The notes: generated from the sequence alone by a model not told the origin. A stretch of 64,000 nt of DNA from DASUPK01 sp963743575 (GCA_963743575.1 CAVUQC010000007.1:682001-746000), one strand, 5' to 3'. Shown: positions 34,776-43,600, counted from the first letter of the stretch. Program-made: numbers and translations.

Positions 34776-35616
34776 CCTCTCCGTCGATCACCGGGACCAC
34801 GCCGCCGGAGACCCGGGGGCGGCCGTCGGCCATCTCCACCTCCAGGACGCTCGGGCGCCCCATCTCCTCGCCCTGGCGAATCCGGATTCGCTCGCGGCCG
34901 GTGCGCCGGTGGAGGTAGGCGCTGAGCGGGCCGGCGGCTGACCCCGTCGCCGGGTCCTCGCCCATCTCAGCGGTCCGAGTGAAGGACCGCGCCCGCACGG
35001 TCTCGCCGTCGGAATCGAGCCAGGCCAGGTAGATGACGATGGAGCCGTGCGGCTCGGAGATCTCGTAGATCGTCGAGTAGTCGGGCAGCGCCCGCGCGAG
35101 GGCCTCGTGCTCGGCCACCGGAGCCATCACATGCGGCATTCCGGTCGAGACGACCTGCGGGGGCAGGTCGGGGTGGGAGTCCTCGGCGCGAAGGCCGACG
35201 GCCGTCAGCACCGCGTCGCGATCCAGCTCGGGCCCGAACTCGGCCTCGTTCTGGAGCATCGACGCTCTCCAGCTTCCGTTCTCCTTGCGGACGTCGATCG
35301 GTTGCAGACCGGCGCCTGTCTCCTGCACGAAGCTCGCCTCGTCGAGCCCACGCCAGCGCGCGACGGCGACGGCCGTTCCCAGCGAGGGATGTCCCGCGAA
35401 AGGAAGCTCCTCGTGCGGATCCCAGATCCGGTTGCGGTAGTCCGCGCCCTCGGCGGAGGGGGACTGGACGAAGGTCGTCTCGGAGAGCCGCGTCTCCTGT
35501 GCGAGGGCCAGCATGGCCTCGTTGCTGACGCCGTCCGCGTCCGCGACTACGGCCAGGCCGTTGCCCGCCAGGGGCCGCTCGGTGAAGACATCGAGCCAGG
35601 CGATGGGATGAGTCAT
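34762..35616 (-). CDS. PhzF-family isomerase/epimerase
   Basis: 284 residues from the ATG at 35616. Family landmarks: the N-terminal WLDVFTERPLAGNGLAVV, the catalytic Glu region LSETTFV, LPFAGHPSLGTAVA and the C-terminal half MGEDPATGSAAGPLSAYL. These are the two halves of the diaminopimelate-epimerase-like fold. PhzF makes phenazine precursors in pseudomonads; most homologues, including this one without other phenazine genes nearby, have unknown substrates. Its 3' end overlaps the convergent merR gene by 14 bases. Confidence 0.88.
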   Translation of the reverse strand: MTHPIAWLDVFTERPLAGNGLAVVADADGVSNEAMLALAQETRLSETTFVQSPSAEGADYRNRIWDPHEELPFAGHPSLGTAVAVARWRGLDEASFVQETGAGLQPIDVRKENGSWRASMLQNEAEFGPELDRDAVLTAVGLRAEDSHPDLPPQVVSTGMPHVMAPVAEHEALARALPDYSTIYEISEPHGSIVIYLAWLDSDGETVRARSFTRTAEMGEDPATGSAAGPLSAYLHRRTGRERIRIRQGEEMGRPSVLEVEMADGRPRVSGGVVPVIDGEVSLP

Positions 35617-35699
35617 TCCCAGATGATGGCGATCGCCCGTCGGGTCCGATGGCATGCGTACGGTTTTCGGGTGGGACGGCAACCAACGAGGAGTGAGAC

Positions 35700-36314
35700 A
35701 TGGATGAGAGCTATCCGCTGACCTACTCAGTGGAGTACCCGGATCGGCAGCTCGATCGACTCTCCAGCGCGCTGCGGATCTTCTGGGTGATCCCGATCGC
35801 GATCCTTTTCGCCACCGTCGGGCATGTGTCCTACGGCGGTGGAGGGGAGTCGATCTACATCACGGCCGGCGGGATCCTGTTCGGCGGCCCGCTGCTGATG
35901 ATCCTGTTTCGCAAGAAGTACCCGCGGTGGTGGTTCGACTGGAATCGTGAGCTGCTGCGCTTCGGGGCGCGAGTCCATACATATTTCGTGCTGATGAACG
36001 ACCAGTACCCGTCCACCGACGAGGACCAGTGGGTTCAGCTGGAGATCGAGTATCCGGACGTCGAGGCAAACCTGTCCCGAGGGCTGCCGCTGGTCAAATG
36101 GTTCCTTGCGATTCCGCACTACATAGTGCTGTTCTTCCTGGCGATCGCGGGTTTCTTCGCGGTGATCTACGCCTGGTTCGCGGTCCTGTTCACGGGCCGC
36201 TATCCGCGAGGGGTCTTCGACTTCCTCGTGGGCATTCAGCGGTGGTACCTGCGGGTGGTCGCCTACATGGCGATCCTGGTCACCGACAAGTACCCGCCCT
36301 TCTCGCTCGAGTAG
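35700..36314 (+). CDS. DUF4389 membrane protein
   Basis: A 204-residue membrane protein with about five hydrophobic stretches and two similar halves. Each half has the family pattern YPxxxxRxxxxLRxFWxIPIAI or LPLVKWFLAIPHYIVLFFLA, and both end near RYPRGVFDFLVGIQRW and RVVAYMAILVTDKYPPFSL. These are marks of DUF4389, common in actinobacteria and without known role. AACGAGGAGTGAGAC supplies a good ribosome binding site before the ATG. Confidence 0.82.
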   Translation: MDESYPLTYSVEYPDRQLDRLSSALRIFWVIPIAILFATVGHVSYGGGGESIYITAGGILFGGPLLMILFRKKYPRWWFDWNRELLRFGARVHTYFVLMNDQYPSTDEDQWVQLEIEYPDVEANLSRGLPLVKWFLAIPHYIVLFFLAIAGFFAVIYAWFAVLFTGRYPRGVFDFLVGIQRWYLRVVAYMAILVTDKYPPFSLE

Positions 36315-36351
36315 AAGGACTGGACGGCCTGGTCAACCGCTGAATGCAGCA

Positions 36352-37011
36352 TCAGGCGAGGCGCCCCGCCCGGTAGAGCGCGAGGGTCCCGAGGACGGTG
36401 CGGATCCGGTCGGTCTCTTCGGCGTTCTCGAGCCCGGCCTCCTCGAAGATCCGCGGCAGCTCGCCGTGGACGTTGTCGGCCGTGTTCTCGAAGCCGTCGA
36501 GCAGCCGGATCGAGAGGAAGGCAGCCCCCATCACCGGGTCAGCCGGTGCTCCCCAGTCGGCGACGTGGAGCTCGCCGCCTCTGCGCAGGACGCGAGCGAT
36601 CTCGCGCGCGGTCCGGCGCTTCGGCTCGGGATCGAGGTGATGGAAGAAGAGCGTCGAGAGCACCCGGTCGAAGCTCTCGTCCTCGAAGGGCAGCTCATCC
36701 GACATCCCCTCGGCGAGAGTCAGCTCCACGCCCGCCTGCTCCGCCTTGACGCGGGCCTGGCTGAGCATCTCCGGGTCGGCGTCCAGGCCCACCAGCTCCG
36801 CGCCGGGCTCACGTCGCTTCACCTGAATCGCCAGGGTCCCCGTGCCGCAGCCGAGGTCGAGGATGCGCTGGCCCGCAGCAGGCGCAGCCTGTTCGACGAG
36901 CATCTGCTTGAAGCGCCCCTCCCTGCTCGTGGCCCTGACCACCGGGTCGTAGAGGCGAGTCAGCGCAGAGAAGCGGAGCGCCGGGAGATACCCACGCGGC
37001 TCAGTGGGCAT
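36352..37011 (-). CDS. Class I SAM-dependent methyltransferase
   Basis: A 219-residue methyltransferase. SAM motif I is ILDLGCGTGTLAIQVKRR (about residue 50), with VGLDADPEMLSQARVKAE and the later FDRVLSTLFFHHLDPEPK. This matches the UbiE/arsenite methyltransferase-like group, but the three arsenic-binding cysteines are absent. Its start overlaps the end of the metal permease gene by 11 bases, so it is probably co-transcribed under CsoR control. Substrate unknown. Confidence 0.83.
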   Translation of the reverse strand: MPTEPRGYLPALRFSALTRLYDPVVRATSREGRFKQMLVEQAAPAAGQRILDLGCGTGTLAIQVKRREPGAELVGLDADPEMLSQARVKAEQAGVELTLAEGMSDELPFEDESFDRVLSTLFFHHLDPEPKRRTAREIARVLRRGGELHVADWGAPADPVMGAAFLSIRLLDGFENTADNVHGELPRIFEEAGLENAEETDRIRTVLGTLALYRAGRLA

Positions 37012-38260
37012 GGGCCTCGGCCGGGAGCGCTCCCCTTCGGGTGTAAGCGTCGGGATCGGCCTGGAACTGGGATCGGCAGTTCTCGGAGCAGAAGTGGTAG
37101 GTCCGTCCGCCGTGCTCCGCGTGGAGCGCCTGGGTGCGGTCCACCTTCATTCCGCAGACCGGATCGGTGACGCCGCGGCGGGCGGTCAGCCAGAAGAGCG
37201 CCGCGAAGATCACCAGGCCGAGGAGATTGAGCCAGAGCTTGTAGTCGAACTGGACCGAGCTGAAGATGTCATCACGGGACGGCCGCGTGTCCGGGATCAG
37301 GCCGACGGCGCTGAAGAGCGCGTCAACGATCAGCGCCGCGATCACGATCACCACGAACATCAGCGCCGTGATCCGCAGCGCGTAGGCGCGGCCGTAGTAC
37401 TTGATGTAGGCGGCGACGATCGGCAGCACGATCAGGTCGGCGAAGATGAACGCGATCACGCCGGCGAAGCTGATCCCGCCCGACCAGAGCACCGCGGCGA
37501 GCGGCGCGTTCCCCACCGAGCAGACGAAGCTGAGCACCGCGATGATCGGCCCCACGAGCACGTTCTCGATCGTCTTGACCAGGGGCGGCGCGTCCTCGAC
37601 GAAGAGCGAGTTGAAGAAGTCGTTGCCCAGCAGGCCGATGAACCCGGCGAGCAGGAAGCCGATCGAGATCTCCTTCCAGAGCATCTTCCAGTCGCCGCGG
37701 AAGTTGTGGGCGACGTCGGACCAGGCGTCCGCCGACGTGAGCCGCTGCCTCCAGTCCCCCTTGGTCTCAGTGGCGGTGTGGATGTGGGACACCTGGGCGT
37801 GCTGGGCGTGCTCGCGCGCCTCCTCCTCCAGCTTCGGCGAGACGAAGCGCCTCAGCAGGGTCGCCATCAGGGCGATCAGGACGATCCCGCCGACGAACTC
37901 CGCGAGGGTGAACTGCCAGCCGATCAGGATCCAGATGACGAGGCCGAGCTCCCAGACCAGGTTGGTGGAGGCGAACTGAAAGGCGAGCGAGGTCGCCGCC
38001 GAGGCGCCCTTCTGGAAGAGGGACTTCGCGATGGCGATCGCGGCGTAGGAACAGGACGAGGATGCGGCGCCGAGGCCGGTGGCCTTCGCCAGCGGCACGA
38101 AGCCGCTGCCCGAGAGCGCCGACTCGACCCTCTCCCGTGGGATCCAGGCCTGGACGATCGCGGAGATCGCGAAGCCGAGCACCAGCGCCCACCAGACCTC
38201 GTAGGCCATCAGGAAGGACTGCTTGAGGCCCTCGCCGATCGTCGAGATCACGTCCGCCAT
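37001..38260 (-). CDS. Metal-efflux permease with C-terminal YHS domain
   Basis: A 419-residue membrane protein. About eight or nine hydrophobic segments form two halves of the ArsP/YraQ permease type, with the cysteine pair-bearing segment GLGAASSSCSYAAIAIAKSL and the matching FVCSVGNAPLAAVLWSGG. After a Tyr/Trp-rich loop comes a YHS domain (DPVCGMKV ... YHFCSENCRSQF) at about residues 360-410, a metal-binding module seen in copper-handling proteins. Divergent from csoR across a CsoR-type palindrome, so copper or a similar soft metal is the likely substrate. It starts with GTG or ATG next to 38260. Confidence 0.87.
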   Translation of the reverse strand: MADVISTIGEGLKQSFLMAYEVWWALVLGFAISAIVQAWIPRERVESALSGSGFVPLAKATGLGAASSSCSYAAIAIAKSLFQKGASAATSLAFQFASTNLVWELGLVIWILIGWQFTLAEFVGGIVLIALMATLLRRFVSPKLEEEAREHAQHAQVSHIHTATETKGDWRQRLTSADAWSDVAHNFRGDWKMLWKEISIGFLLAGFIGLLGNDFFNSLFVEDAPPLVKTIENVLVGPIIAVLSFVCSVGNAPLAAVLWSGGISFAGVIAFIFADLIVLPIVAAYIKYYGRAYALRITALMFVVIVIAALIVDALFSAVGLIPDTRPSRDDIFSSVQFDYKLWLNLLGLVIFAALFWLTARRGVTDPVCGMKVDRTQALHAEHGGRTYHFCSENCRSQFQADPDAYTRRGALPAEAHAH

Positions 38261-38262
38261 GG

Positions 38263-38291
38263 TTGACGACTATACCCCATAGGGGTATACT
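38263..38291 (+). promoter_or_regulatory. csoR promoter with overlapping CsoR operator
   Basis: A -35 TTGACG (38263-38268) and -10 TATACT (38286-38291) are separated by 17 bases. Between and over them lies the perfect palindrome TATACCCC-ATA-GGGGTATA (38271-38289), the C/G-tract type bound by CsoR. Transcription should start at about 38298, which is the A of the csoR ATG, giving a leaderless message. In the other direction TATAGT (38274-38269) is a possible -10 for the permease. Confidence 0.85.
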
Positions 38292-38297
38292 CCGAAC

Positions 38298-38582
38298 ATG
38301 ACCGAGACGAAGACACCCGGATACGAGGCATCGAAGGAGGACCTCCGGAAACGGCTGGCCCGCGTCGAGGGCCAGGTGCGCGGCGTGACCCGGATGGTCG
38401 AGGAGGATCGCTACTGCATCGACGTCCTCACCCAGATCGAGGCCGCCCAGGCTGCGCTCAACAAGATCGCGCTCGCCCTGGTTGACGACCACGTCCGCCA
38501 CTGCATGCGCGGCGGCAAGGGAGCGACCGAGGAGCAGGTGCAGGAGCTGATGGGCGCCGTCGGCCGGCTGGTGGCCTCGTAA
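38298..38582 (+). CDS. csoR: Copper-sensing repressor CsoR
   Basis: A 94-residue all-helical repressor. The Cu(I) ligands of the family are present with exact spacing: Cys40, His65 and Cys69 (24 residues between Cys and His, then His-x3-Cys), as in the Mycobacterium protein. LRKRLARVEGQVRGVTRMVEEDRYC and LTQIEAAQAALNKIA are family signatures. Binding of copper releases it from DNA; it should repress itself and the divergent permease from the palindrome at 38271-38289. The absence of a leader suggests direct translation from the first base. Confidence 0.93.
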   Translation: MTETKTPGYEASKEDLRKRLARVEGQVRGVTRMVEEDRYCIDVLTQIEAAQAALNKIALALVDDHVRHCMRGGKGATEEQVQELMGAVGRLVAS

Positions 38583-38644
38583 GAGATCGGGCCGATCGGT
38601 GATCCCCGGCGTTTGCGTGCGGACGATCGGGTAGAAAACCCGGA

Positions 38645-38833
38645 ATGCATCGCGCCAAGCTCCGGACCTGGCTCGTGGTCGTCCTCGCGGTGCTCGCCGC
38701 CGCCTCGATGTTCCCCTCGCTGGGAGGCTCCTCGCACCCGTCCGCGCCGCCGGTCCGCCACGCCAGCTTGGTGGCCAAGCACCAGGGCAACCACGCCACG
38801 GAGCATCCCCTGCCCGTCCGCACCGACCCCTGA
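38645..38833 (+). CDS. Small secreted or membrane-anchored peptide
   Basis: A 62-residue frame with a basic start, a hydrophobic segment (LVVVLAVLAAASMFPSLGG) and a His/Pro-rich tail (HASLVAKHQGNHATEHPLP). The His-rich tail next to a copper locus hints at metal binding, but this is only inference. No good ribosome binding site is obvious. It is the only reading frame between csoR and the next gene with protein-like features. Confidence 0.4.
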   Translation: MHRAKLRTWLVVVLAVLAAASMFPSLGGSSHPSAPPVRHASLVAKHQGNHATEHPLPVRTDP

Positions 38834-38982
38834 CCCTCGCCGCCGCGGTCAGTAATGCCCCGTAGACCTGCTCGGGGTGAACCCACGAGCCAGGCGTGGC
38901 GCACGCATGCCTGCGCAGGCGCCGTCTAGATCAAACGTCCAATTTCGACACCTTGGACAGCGTGCGGCCGATAGATAGACAC

Positions 38983-40281
38983 ATGGAAGCCCATCCGATC
39001 GGGAAGATCTCGACACGGGCCGAGCACGCCCAGCGCCGGCTGCAGTCGGGCCGCCGCCGGCCTTCCCTCCCGCGCCGCGCCTGGTCGCGGGTGCGGGCCT
39101 TCGAGCGCGAGTGGTCCGTCGCAGGACCCGCCCTCTTCGCCAGCCTCGCCGCCTCGCTGCTGATCTACAACCACGTGCAGAGGAAGGTCACCGACCTCGT
39201 CTTCTGGCTCGGCCTGGCGCTGCTCGGCGCGGTCTTCACCTGGCTCGTCCAGAACAACCACCGCCGCGCCCGGATCGACGCCGTCACCGGCCTCTCGAAC
39301 CGGCTCCAGCTCAGCAACGACCTCACCGAGGTGCTAAGCCATTCCGACGAGCCGCAGGTCATGGTCCTGCTCGAGCTCGAGGGCGTCACCGACTACCGCG
39401 ACCGCCTCGGCTTCCGCGCCAGCGATCGGCTGCTCCGGGGCTTCTCGCACAGGTTCTCCGAGTTCGTGTCCGGTCTCGAGGGACGCGCGTACCGGATCGA
39501 CGGCGGCCAGTTCTGCGCCCTCGTCCCCGCCTACGACCGCGATCCGAACGAGATCGCAACGGCCATCTTCCTCTCGGGCGCCGACGGCGACGCCGGAGCC
39601 GAGACCGTCCTGGGCCGCGCCCACGGCGTGGTCACCCTGCCCGACGACGCCACCGACACCGACGAGGCCGTCCGGATCGCCGGCCAGCGCCTGGCCGAGG
39701 ACCGCCGCCACCAGCGCGAGTCAGCGAAGCACCAGGCGCACGACACCCTGATGGCGATCCTCAGCAAGCGCCACCCCGAGATGGTCCCCCACCTGCGCGC
39801 GGTCGCGTACCACGTGCTCTCCATGGGCCGCCGGTTCGATCTGAGCCGCGATCAGCTCGACGACGTCGTCTTCGCCGCCCGCCTCCAGCACGTCGGGATG
39901 CTCTCGGTCCCCGACGCGGCCATCGAGAGCCAGAGCCACCTGCCGGCCTCCGAATCCATTCTTCTCCGCGACCTCCCTGGCGCCGGAGCCGAGATCATCG
40001 CCTCGGCCCCTGCCCTCGTACCGGTTGCGAAGCTGGTCCGCTCAACCCGCGAGAGCTACGACGGCAGCGGCTATCCCGACGGCCTGGCCGGCGACCAGAT
40101 CCCGCTCGGCTCGCGCATCCTCGCCGTCTGCGTCTCCTACGTCGTCCTCACCTCCAAGCGCGAGGACCAGCGCCCCCTCACCGAGAGCGAGGCGCTGGCC
40201 GAGCTGCGACGCAACGCCGGCAAGCAGTTCGACCCACGCGTGGTTGAGGTGCTGGCCGAGGACCTGCTCGAAGACAGCTAG
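38983..40281 (+). CDS. Degenerate GGDEF plus HD-GYP-like signalling protein
   Basis: 432 residues from the ATG at 38983. Basic N-terminus, then two hydrophobic segments (about 50-68 and 74-92). A GGDEF-like domain follows (DAVTGLSNRLQLSNDL; the active loop is RIDGGQFCALV, so GGQF rather than GGDEF). The C-terminal HD-GYP-like domain has LQHVGMLSVPD where HDIGKIGIPD is usual and YDGSGYPDGLAGDQIPLGSRI. With both catalytic signatures changed it is probably a c-di-GMP receptor or a structural partner rather than an active enzyme. Confidence 0.8.
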   Translation: MEAHPIGKISTRAEHAQRRLQSGRRRPSLPRRAWSRVRAFEREWSVAGPALFASLAASLLIYNHVQRKVTDLVFWLGLALLGAVFTWLVQNNHRRARIDAVTGLSNRLQLSNDLTEVLSHSDEPQVMVLLELEGVTDYRDRLGFRASDRLLRGFSHRFSEFVSGLEGRAYRIDGGQFCALVPAYDRDPNEIATAIFLSGADGDAGAETVLGRAHGVVTLPDDATDTDEAVRIAGQRLAEDRRHQRESAKHQAHDTLMAILSKRHPEMVPHLRAVAYHVLSMGRRFDLSRDQLDDVVFAARLQHVGMLSVPDAAIESQSHLPASESILLRDLPGAGAEIIASAPALVPVAKLVRSTRESYDGSGYPDGLAGDQIPLGSRILAVCVSYVVLTSKREDQRPLTESEALAELRRNAGKQFDPRVVEVLAEDLLEDS

Positions 40282-40289
40282 GCGAAAGC

Positions 40290-40315
40290 GAACGGCCCGC
40301 CGAAGCCGGCCGTTC
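40290..40315. terminator. Hairpin after the GGDEF/HD-GYP gene
   Basis: GAACGGCC (40290-40297) pairs with GGCCGTTC (40308-40315) around a ten-base loop. It begins nine bases after the stop and can serve both convergent genes. No long T-run follows. Confidence 0.55.
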
Positions 40316-40343
40316 GAGGTTGAAACAGGACCGTGTCCCGTGC

Positions 40344-40364
40344 ACCATCGAGAGACTCGATGGT
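40344..40364. terminator. Strong 9-bp hairpin between convergent genes
   Basis: ACCATCGAG-AGA-CTCGATGGT is perfectly paired with a three-base loop. It is flanked by a direct repeat, GTCCCGTGCAC, on both sides (about 40335-40345 and 40373-40383). It lies between the stop at 40281 and the exchanger stop at 40410, so a bidirectional terminator is likely; the flanking repeats are unexplained. Confidence 0.5.
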
Positions 40365-40409
40365 ACGTCGCGGTCCCGTGCACGACCGAGTGAATCGAGG
40401 ATAGGACGC

Positions 40410-41462
40410 TCAGTCGTAGAGCGCGAACGCCGCCAGGACCACGTAGATCGCGATCAGCGCGAGGCCCTCGAACAGTTGGGCTTCACCGTCGCCGGTGATC
40501 TGCCACATCGCGATCGCCGTGAGGAAGAGCGCACCGATATAGACGGGCGCCAAGGCGAAGGTCAGGTGCGTGGTGAAGAGCAGCGAGGTCAGCACCAGCG
40601 CGGGGAAGAGGAAGGCCGCGATCTGAGCGACCGAATTCTTCACTACCGAGATCGCCAGGTCGGACTTGCCCTTAGCGGCAAGGAAGATCCCGGTGAAGTT
40701 CTCCACGGCATTGCCGGCGATGGCGACGATCACCAGCCCGGCGAACGCCTTGGAGATGCCGAGGGACTGCACGGCGGGATCGAGGGCGTGGATGAACCAG
40801 TCCGAGACGAACGCTGCGCCGACACCCGCAATCGCCAGGAGCACGACGGCGAAGGTCATCGAGAACCGCGGCGTGCTCTCCTCCCCCACCTCAGTCGGCT
40901 CGGGCGAGCGAAGATATCTCCAGATCCAGGCTCCGTAGACAACGAGCAGGCAGATCGCGCCGATGTTGGAGAGCCCCTCGATGTGGTGGCTCGCCTTGTC
41001 CGAGGAAGCGATCGAGAGACCGATGATCACGATCACGAAGAGCGAGACGAGAAGCAGGGTCGCGGTGTCCTGCGGCAGGCGATGCCGGAAGCGCATGCAG
41101 CTGTCGTCGGCCGTGATCGTGCCGGCGACGATCACCAACCCAAGCACCAACAGGGCGTTGGCGAAGATCGAGCCGATCAGCGAGGTCTGAGCGACCACGA
41201 GCTCGCCGTTACTGAGAGCGAAGAGCACGATGAAAAACTCCGGAAGGTTGCCCAGAGTCGACTGCATGAAGCCGGTGACGGCGGGCCCGAAGCGCATCCC
41301 GACCTGCTCGGTCGCGAGCGCGACCACCCATGCCAGGCCGGCGAGCGCCACGGTCGCGGCGGCAAAGGCGATCACGGCGCCCCCGCCGGAGTAACGCAGC
41401 ACACCGGCTATTGCCGTGATGACCGCGGTGCCCCCCAAGAAGAATCTCTCCCTTGACGTCAC
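40410..41462 (-). CDS. Ca2+/H+ (cation/proton) exchanger, CAX type
   Basis: A 350-residue membrane protein with about eleven hydrophobic segments. The two inverted alpha-repeat motifs of the CaCA superfamily are intact: GNLPEFFIVLFALSNGELVV with GSIFANALLVLG, and GNAVENFTGIFLAAKGK. Their Glu residues form the cation site. An acidic loop lies between the halves. It should expel Ca2+ (or Mn2+) from the cytoplasm in exchange for protons. It stands alone, convergent on the HD-GYP gene. Confidence 0.9.
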   Translation of the reverse strand: MTSRERFFLGGTAVITAIAGVLRYSGGGAVIAFAAATVALAGLAWVVALATEQVGMRFGPAVTGFMQSTLGNLPEFFIVLFALSNGELVVAQTSLIGSIFANALLVLGLVIVAGTITADDSCMRFRHRLPQDTATLLLVSLFVIVIIGLSIASSDKASHHIEGLSNIGAICLLVVYGAWIWRYLRSPEPTEVGEESTPRFSMTFAVVLLAIAGVGAAFVSDWFIHALDPAVQSLGISKAFAGLVIVAIAGNAVENFTGIFLAAKGKSDLAISVVKNSVAQIAAFLFPALVLTSLLFTTHLTFALAPVYIGALFLTAIAMWQITGDGEAQLFEGLALIAIYVVLAAFALYD

Positions 41463-41560
41463 GCCTGGGAGACTTTCATTTTCTGATGGCGGCTATAAGG
41501 TCGCCGCGTCAATTGAGCCCCTTGCGGGTTTGAAGGAACAGTCACAGGAGGGAGGATCCG

Positions 41561-42005
41561 GTGAATTGGCTCAGACGGAATCTCAGCTACGCGAACGTGG
41601 CGGCCACGCTCGCGCTGGTCATCGCGGTCGCCGGGGGAACTACAGCGATCGCCATGAAGACGACCGCGCCAAAGAACTCGGTCAGTACCAAAAGCATCCG
41701 GCCGTACAACGTGACGGCGCGTGATCTGACGCGGCTGATTGAGGTCAGGGGCCAGGCGATCATTCAATGATCCCGGGTCACCCGATGAACATCTAGCGAG
41801 CGCCACGGCAACTGCCCATGCCCCCCTGGCACCCGCGTCATCTCAGGGGGAGGATTTGTCGACAAGCGACCAAGCCGCCCTGATCGGCTCTGACCCGATC
41901 AGCGAGGGATGGGTTGTGAGCGCAGCGGCCGATGGGGCAAACAGGCCACGAATCACCGTGATCGCTCGGTGCCTCTCGAAACGGGCCGAAAAACCGACGC
42001 CTTAG
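41561..42005 (+). pseudogene. Secreted protein with frameshift
   Basis: The first frame starts at GTG 41561 behind a strong GGAGGGAGG. It encodes a signal-anchor-like start (NLSYANVAATLALVIAVAGG) followed by KNSVSTKSIRPYNVTARDL, a common opening of small exported proteins in this lineage. It stops at 41770. The next frame continues from about 41764 (NDPGSPDEHLASATATA) to 42005 and ends ITVIARCLSKRAE. A +1 shift at about 41762-41766 joins them into about 147 residues. A sequencing error or real decay are both possible; the neighbouring gene is also decayed. Confidence 0.65.
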
Positions 42006-43556
42006 CCGCGCACGACGAGCTTTCTCTTGCGTGATGCGCCCGGATCGTAGGGATAGCCGCTCTGGCTCTTGACGAGCGCACGGAAGAGGTAGCGCACCCG
42101 GCCGACCGTCTGGGTGAAGCGATACTTGCCACGGAAGCGTCCTCCTCTCTGGTTTGCAGTTGCTTGAAGGTCCGCCATTTGCGGCCGACTCTTGCTTGGA
42201 GGGCCACGGCACGGCCCTCCGCGTTTGGTCCAGGGAGCTGCCCGAAGAACGCCGCTGCTTGTCCGTTGGTGAGGTGCTTGTGGGGAACGGGAGGGTGGGC
42301 ACACCTTCGAATCGAGCTCGATCCGGTCACTGATCTTCTTCGTGTTGAATCGATAGACGAGGTCGAGTGTGCGCGAAGGTCCTGCGTCGAGTCTGGTGGC
42401 GAAGCGGCCATTGGCCTGCGTCGTCACAGTGGTCGCAAGTTCGCGACTCGCGTCAGGGAGCTCGGTGGTCTGGTAGACGCACACCGCTGCCCCCCGACCT
42501 GCTTACCAGCGCTGTCGGTGAGGACGCCGCGGATCACCGGGCTGTCGTTTGAGGTGAGCTGTGCTCTCCGACGCAACTGCCCGCCAACCTCAGTGCCAGA
42601 GTTGAGCGAAGTCGCGGCGGTCCCGCCAGAAGCGGCGCACGAATTGTCGACTCTCACCGTCCGACGGAGACATGGCGATTCGTTGCCGCCAGCGTCGTAG
42701 CCGCAGATCCTGACCATCGTTGGCGCCGTTCACCCAACCTGCGCCCGTGCTCGGTGTCTAGTTGGATTGCGCGCTGACCAGACGAGATCGGACACGGCTT
42801 GAGGTGGGAGTAGAGACACCGTCAATATCCGGACCGCAGATGTTTGAGGAGCTGATCGAATCCCGTTGACGTAGACGACGATCGACTCCACGCCACCGCC
42901 TGAGTCAATTGCTGTGGCGTTGACGGTCTGGACCCCGCTCACCACCCCCCCATCGAGAGGTTCGCCGGAAGCGCTGACCGAGGAGTGGAACGAGATCCTG
43001 AACCTCGGCATAGAAGTCCGTGAGGTACGCGAATGCCGCCGTGCTCGAGCAAGGACTGGCGAAACACTGTTCGTAGATCGCGTAGAAGCTGGTGTTGCTC
43101 TGTACTGGCGTAACCCAAAGATTTCCCGCTGACCCCACGCCGGCATAGCCGGGCTGTCCGCTCCCGCTGGTCATCGGGCCCGTAGCCGCCGGACGTGAAG
43201 TAGTGAAGTTCGGTCTGCGCGGTCTTGAAGATTGTTCTGCGGTGCGGTCCACTGCCAGACCACGTAGGTGTTGTACGTGCTCTGCCCATTTGCCTCCATC
43301 CGCAGGCCCCAGTTTCCGCAAGTGTCGCTCTGGCTGATCTTGGTGGCTCCGCCGAACGGCCGGATCATGACGGCATCGGCGTTCCCGATCGCTGCGAATT
43401 GCACTCCCGCACGTTGTAGTTGGCTCGCGCCCCGGCGGGCGCGAGCGCTGCCAGCGCCGCGCATACGACTGCCGCCACCAGGAAGATTCGAACGAGCCGC
43501 CGTCGCTGCCATCGGTTTGAAGTCACCCTCACCGCCTCCTCCTCCGCTGAAGTCAT
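42002..43556 (-). pseudogene. Large secreted protein gene decayed by many frameshifts
   Basis: The start is ATG 43556 behind AGGGAGG, with a signal peptide (LVRIFLVAAVVCAALAALAP, then AGARA). Protein-like stretches then follow in changing frames: MIRPFGGATKISQSDTCGNW (about 43380), TELHYFTSGGYG (about 43210), AGNLWVTPVQSNTSFYAIYE (about 43110), VESIVVYVNGI (about 42875), VRICGYDAGGNESPC (about 42715), VYQTTELPDASRELATT (about 42480), AVALQARVGRKWRTFKQLQT (about 42210) and RYLFRALVKSQSGYPYDPG (about 42060), stopping at 42002. At least seven frame changes are needed to join them. GC is visibly lower than next door. The ancestor was about 500 residues. Confidence 0.75.
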
Positions 43557-43600
43557 TGCCTCCCTAAGGACCAGGCGTCGGAATCTCTCCGCGTGGCTGC

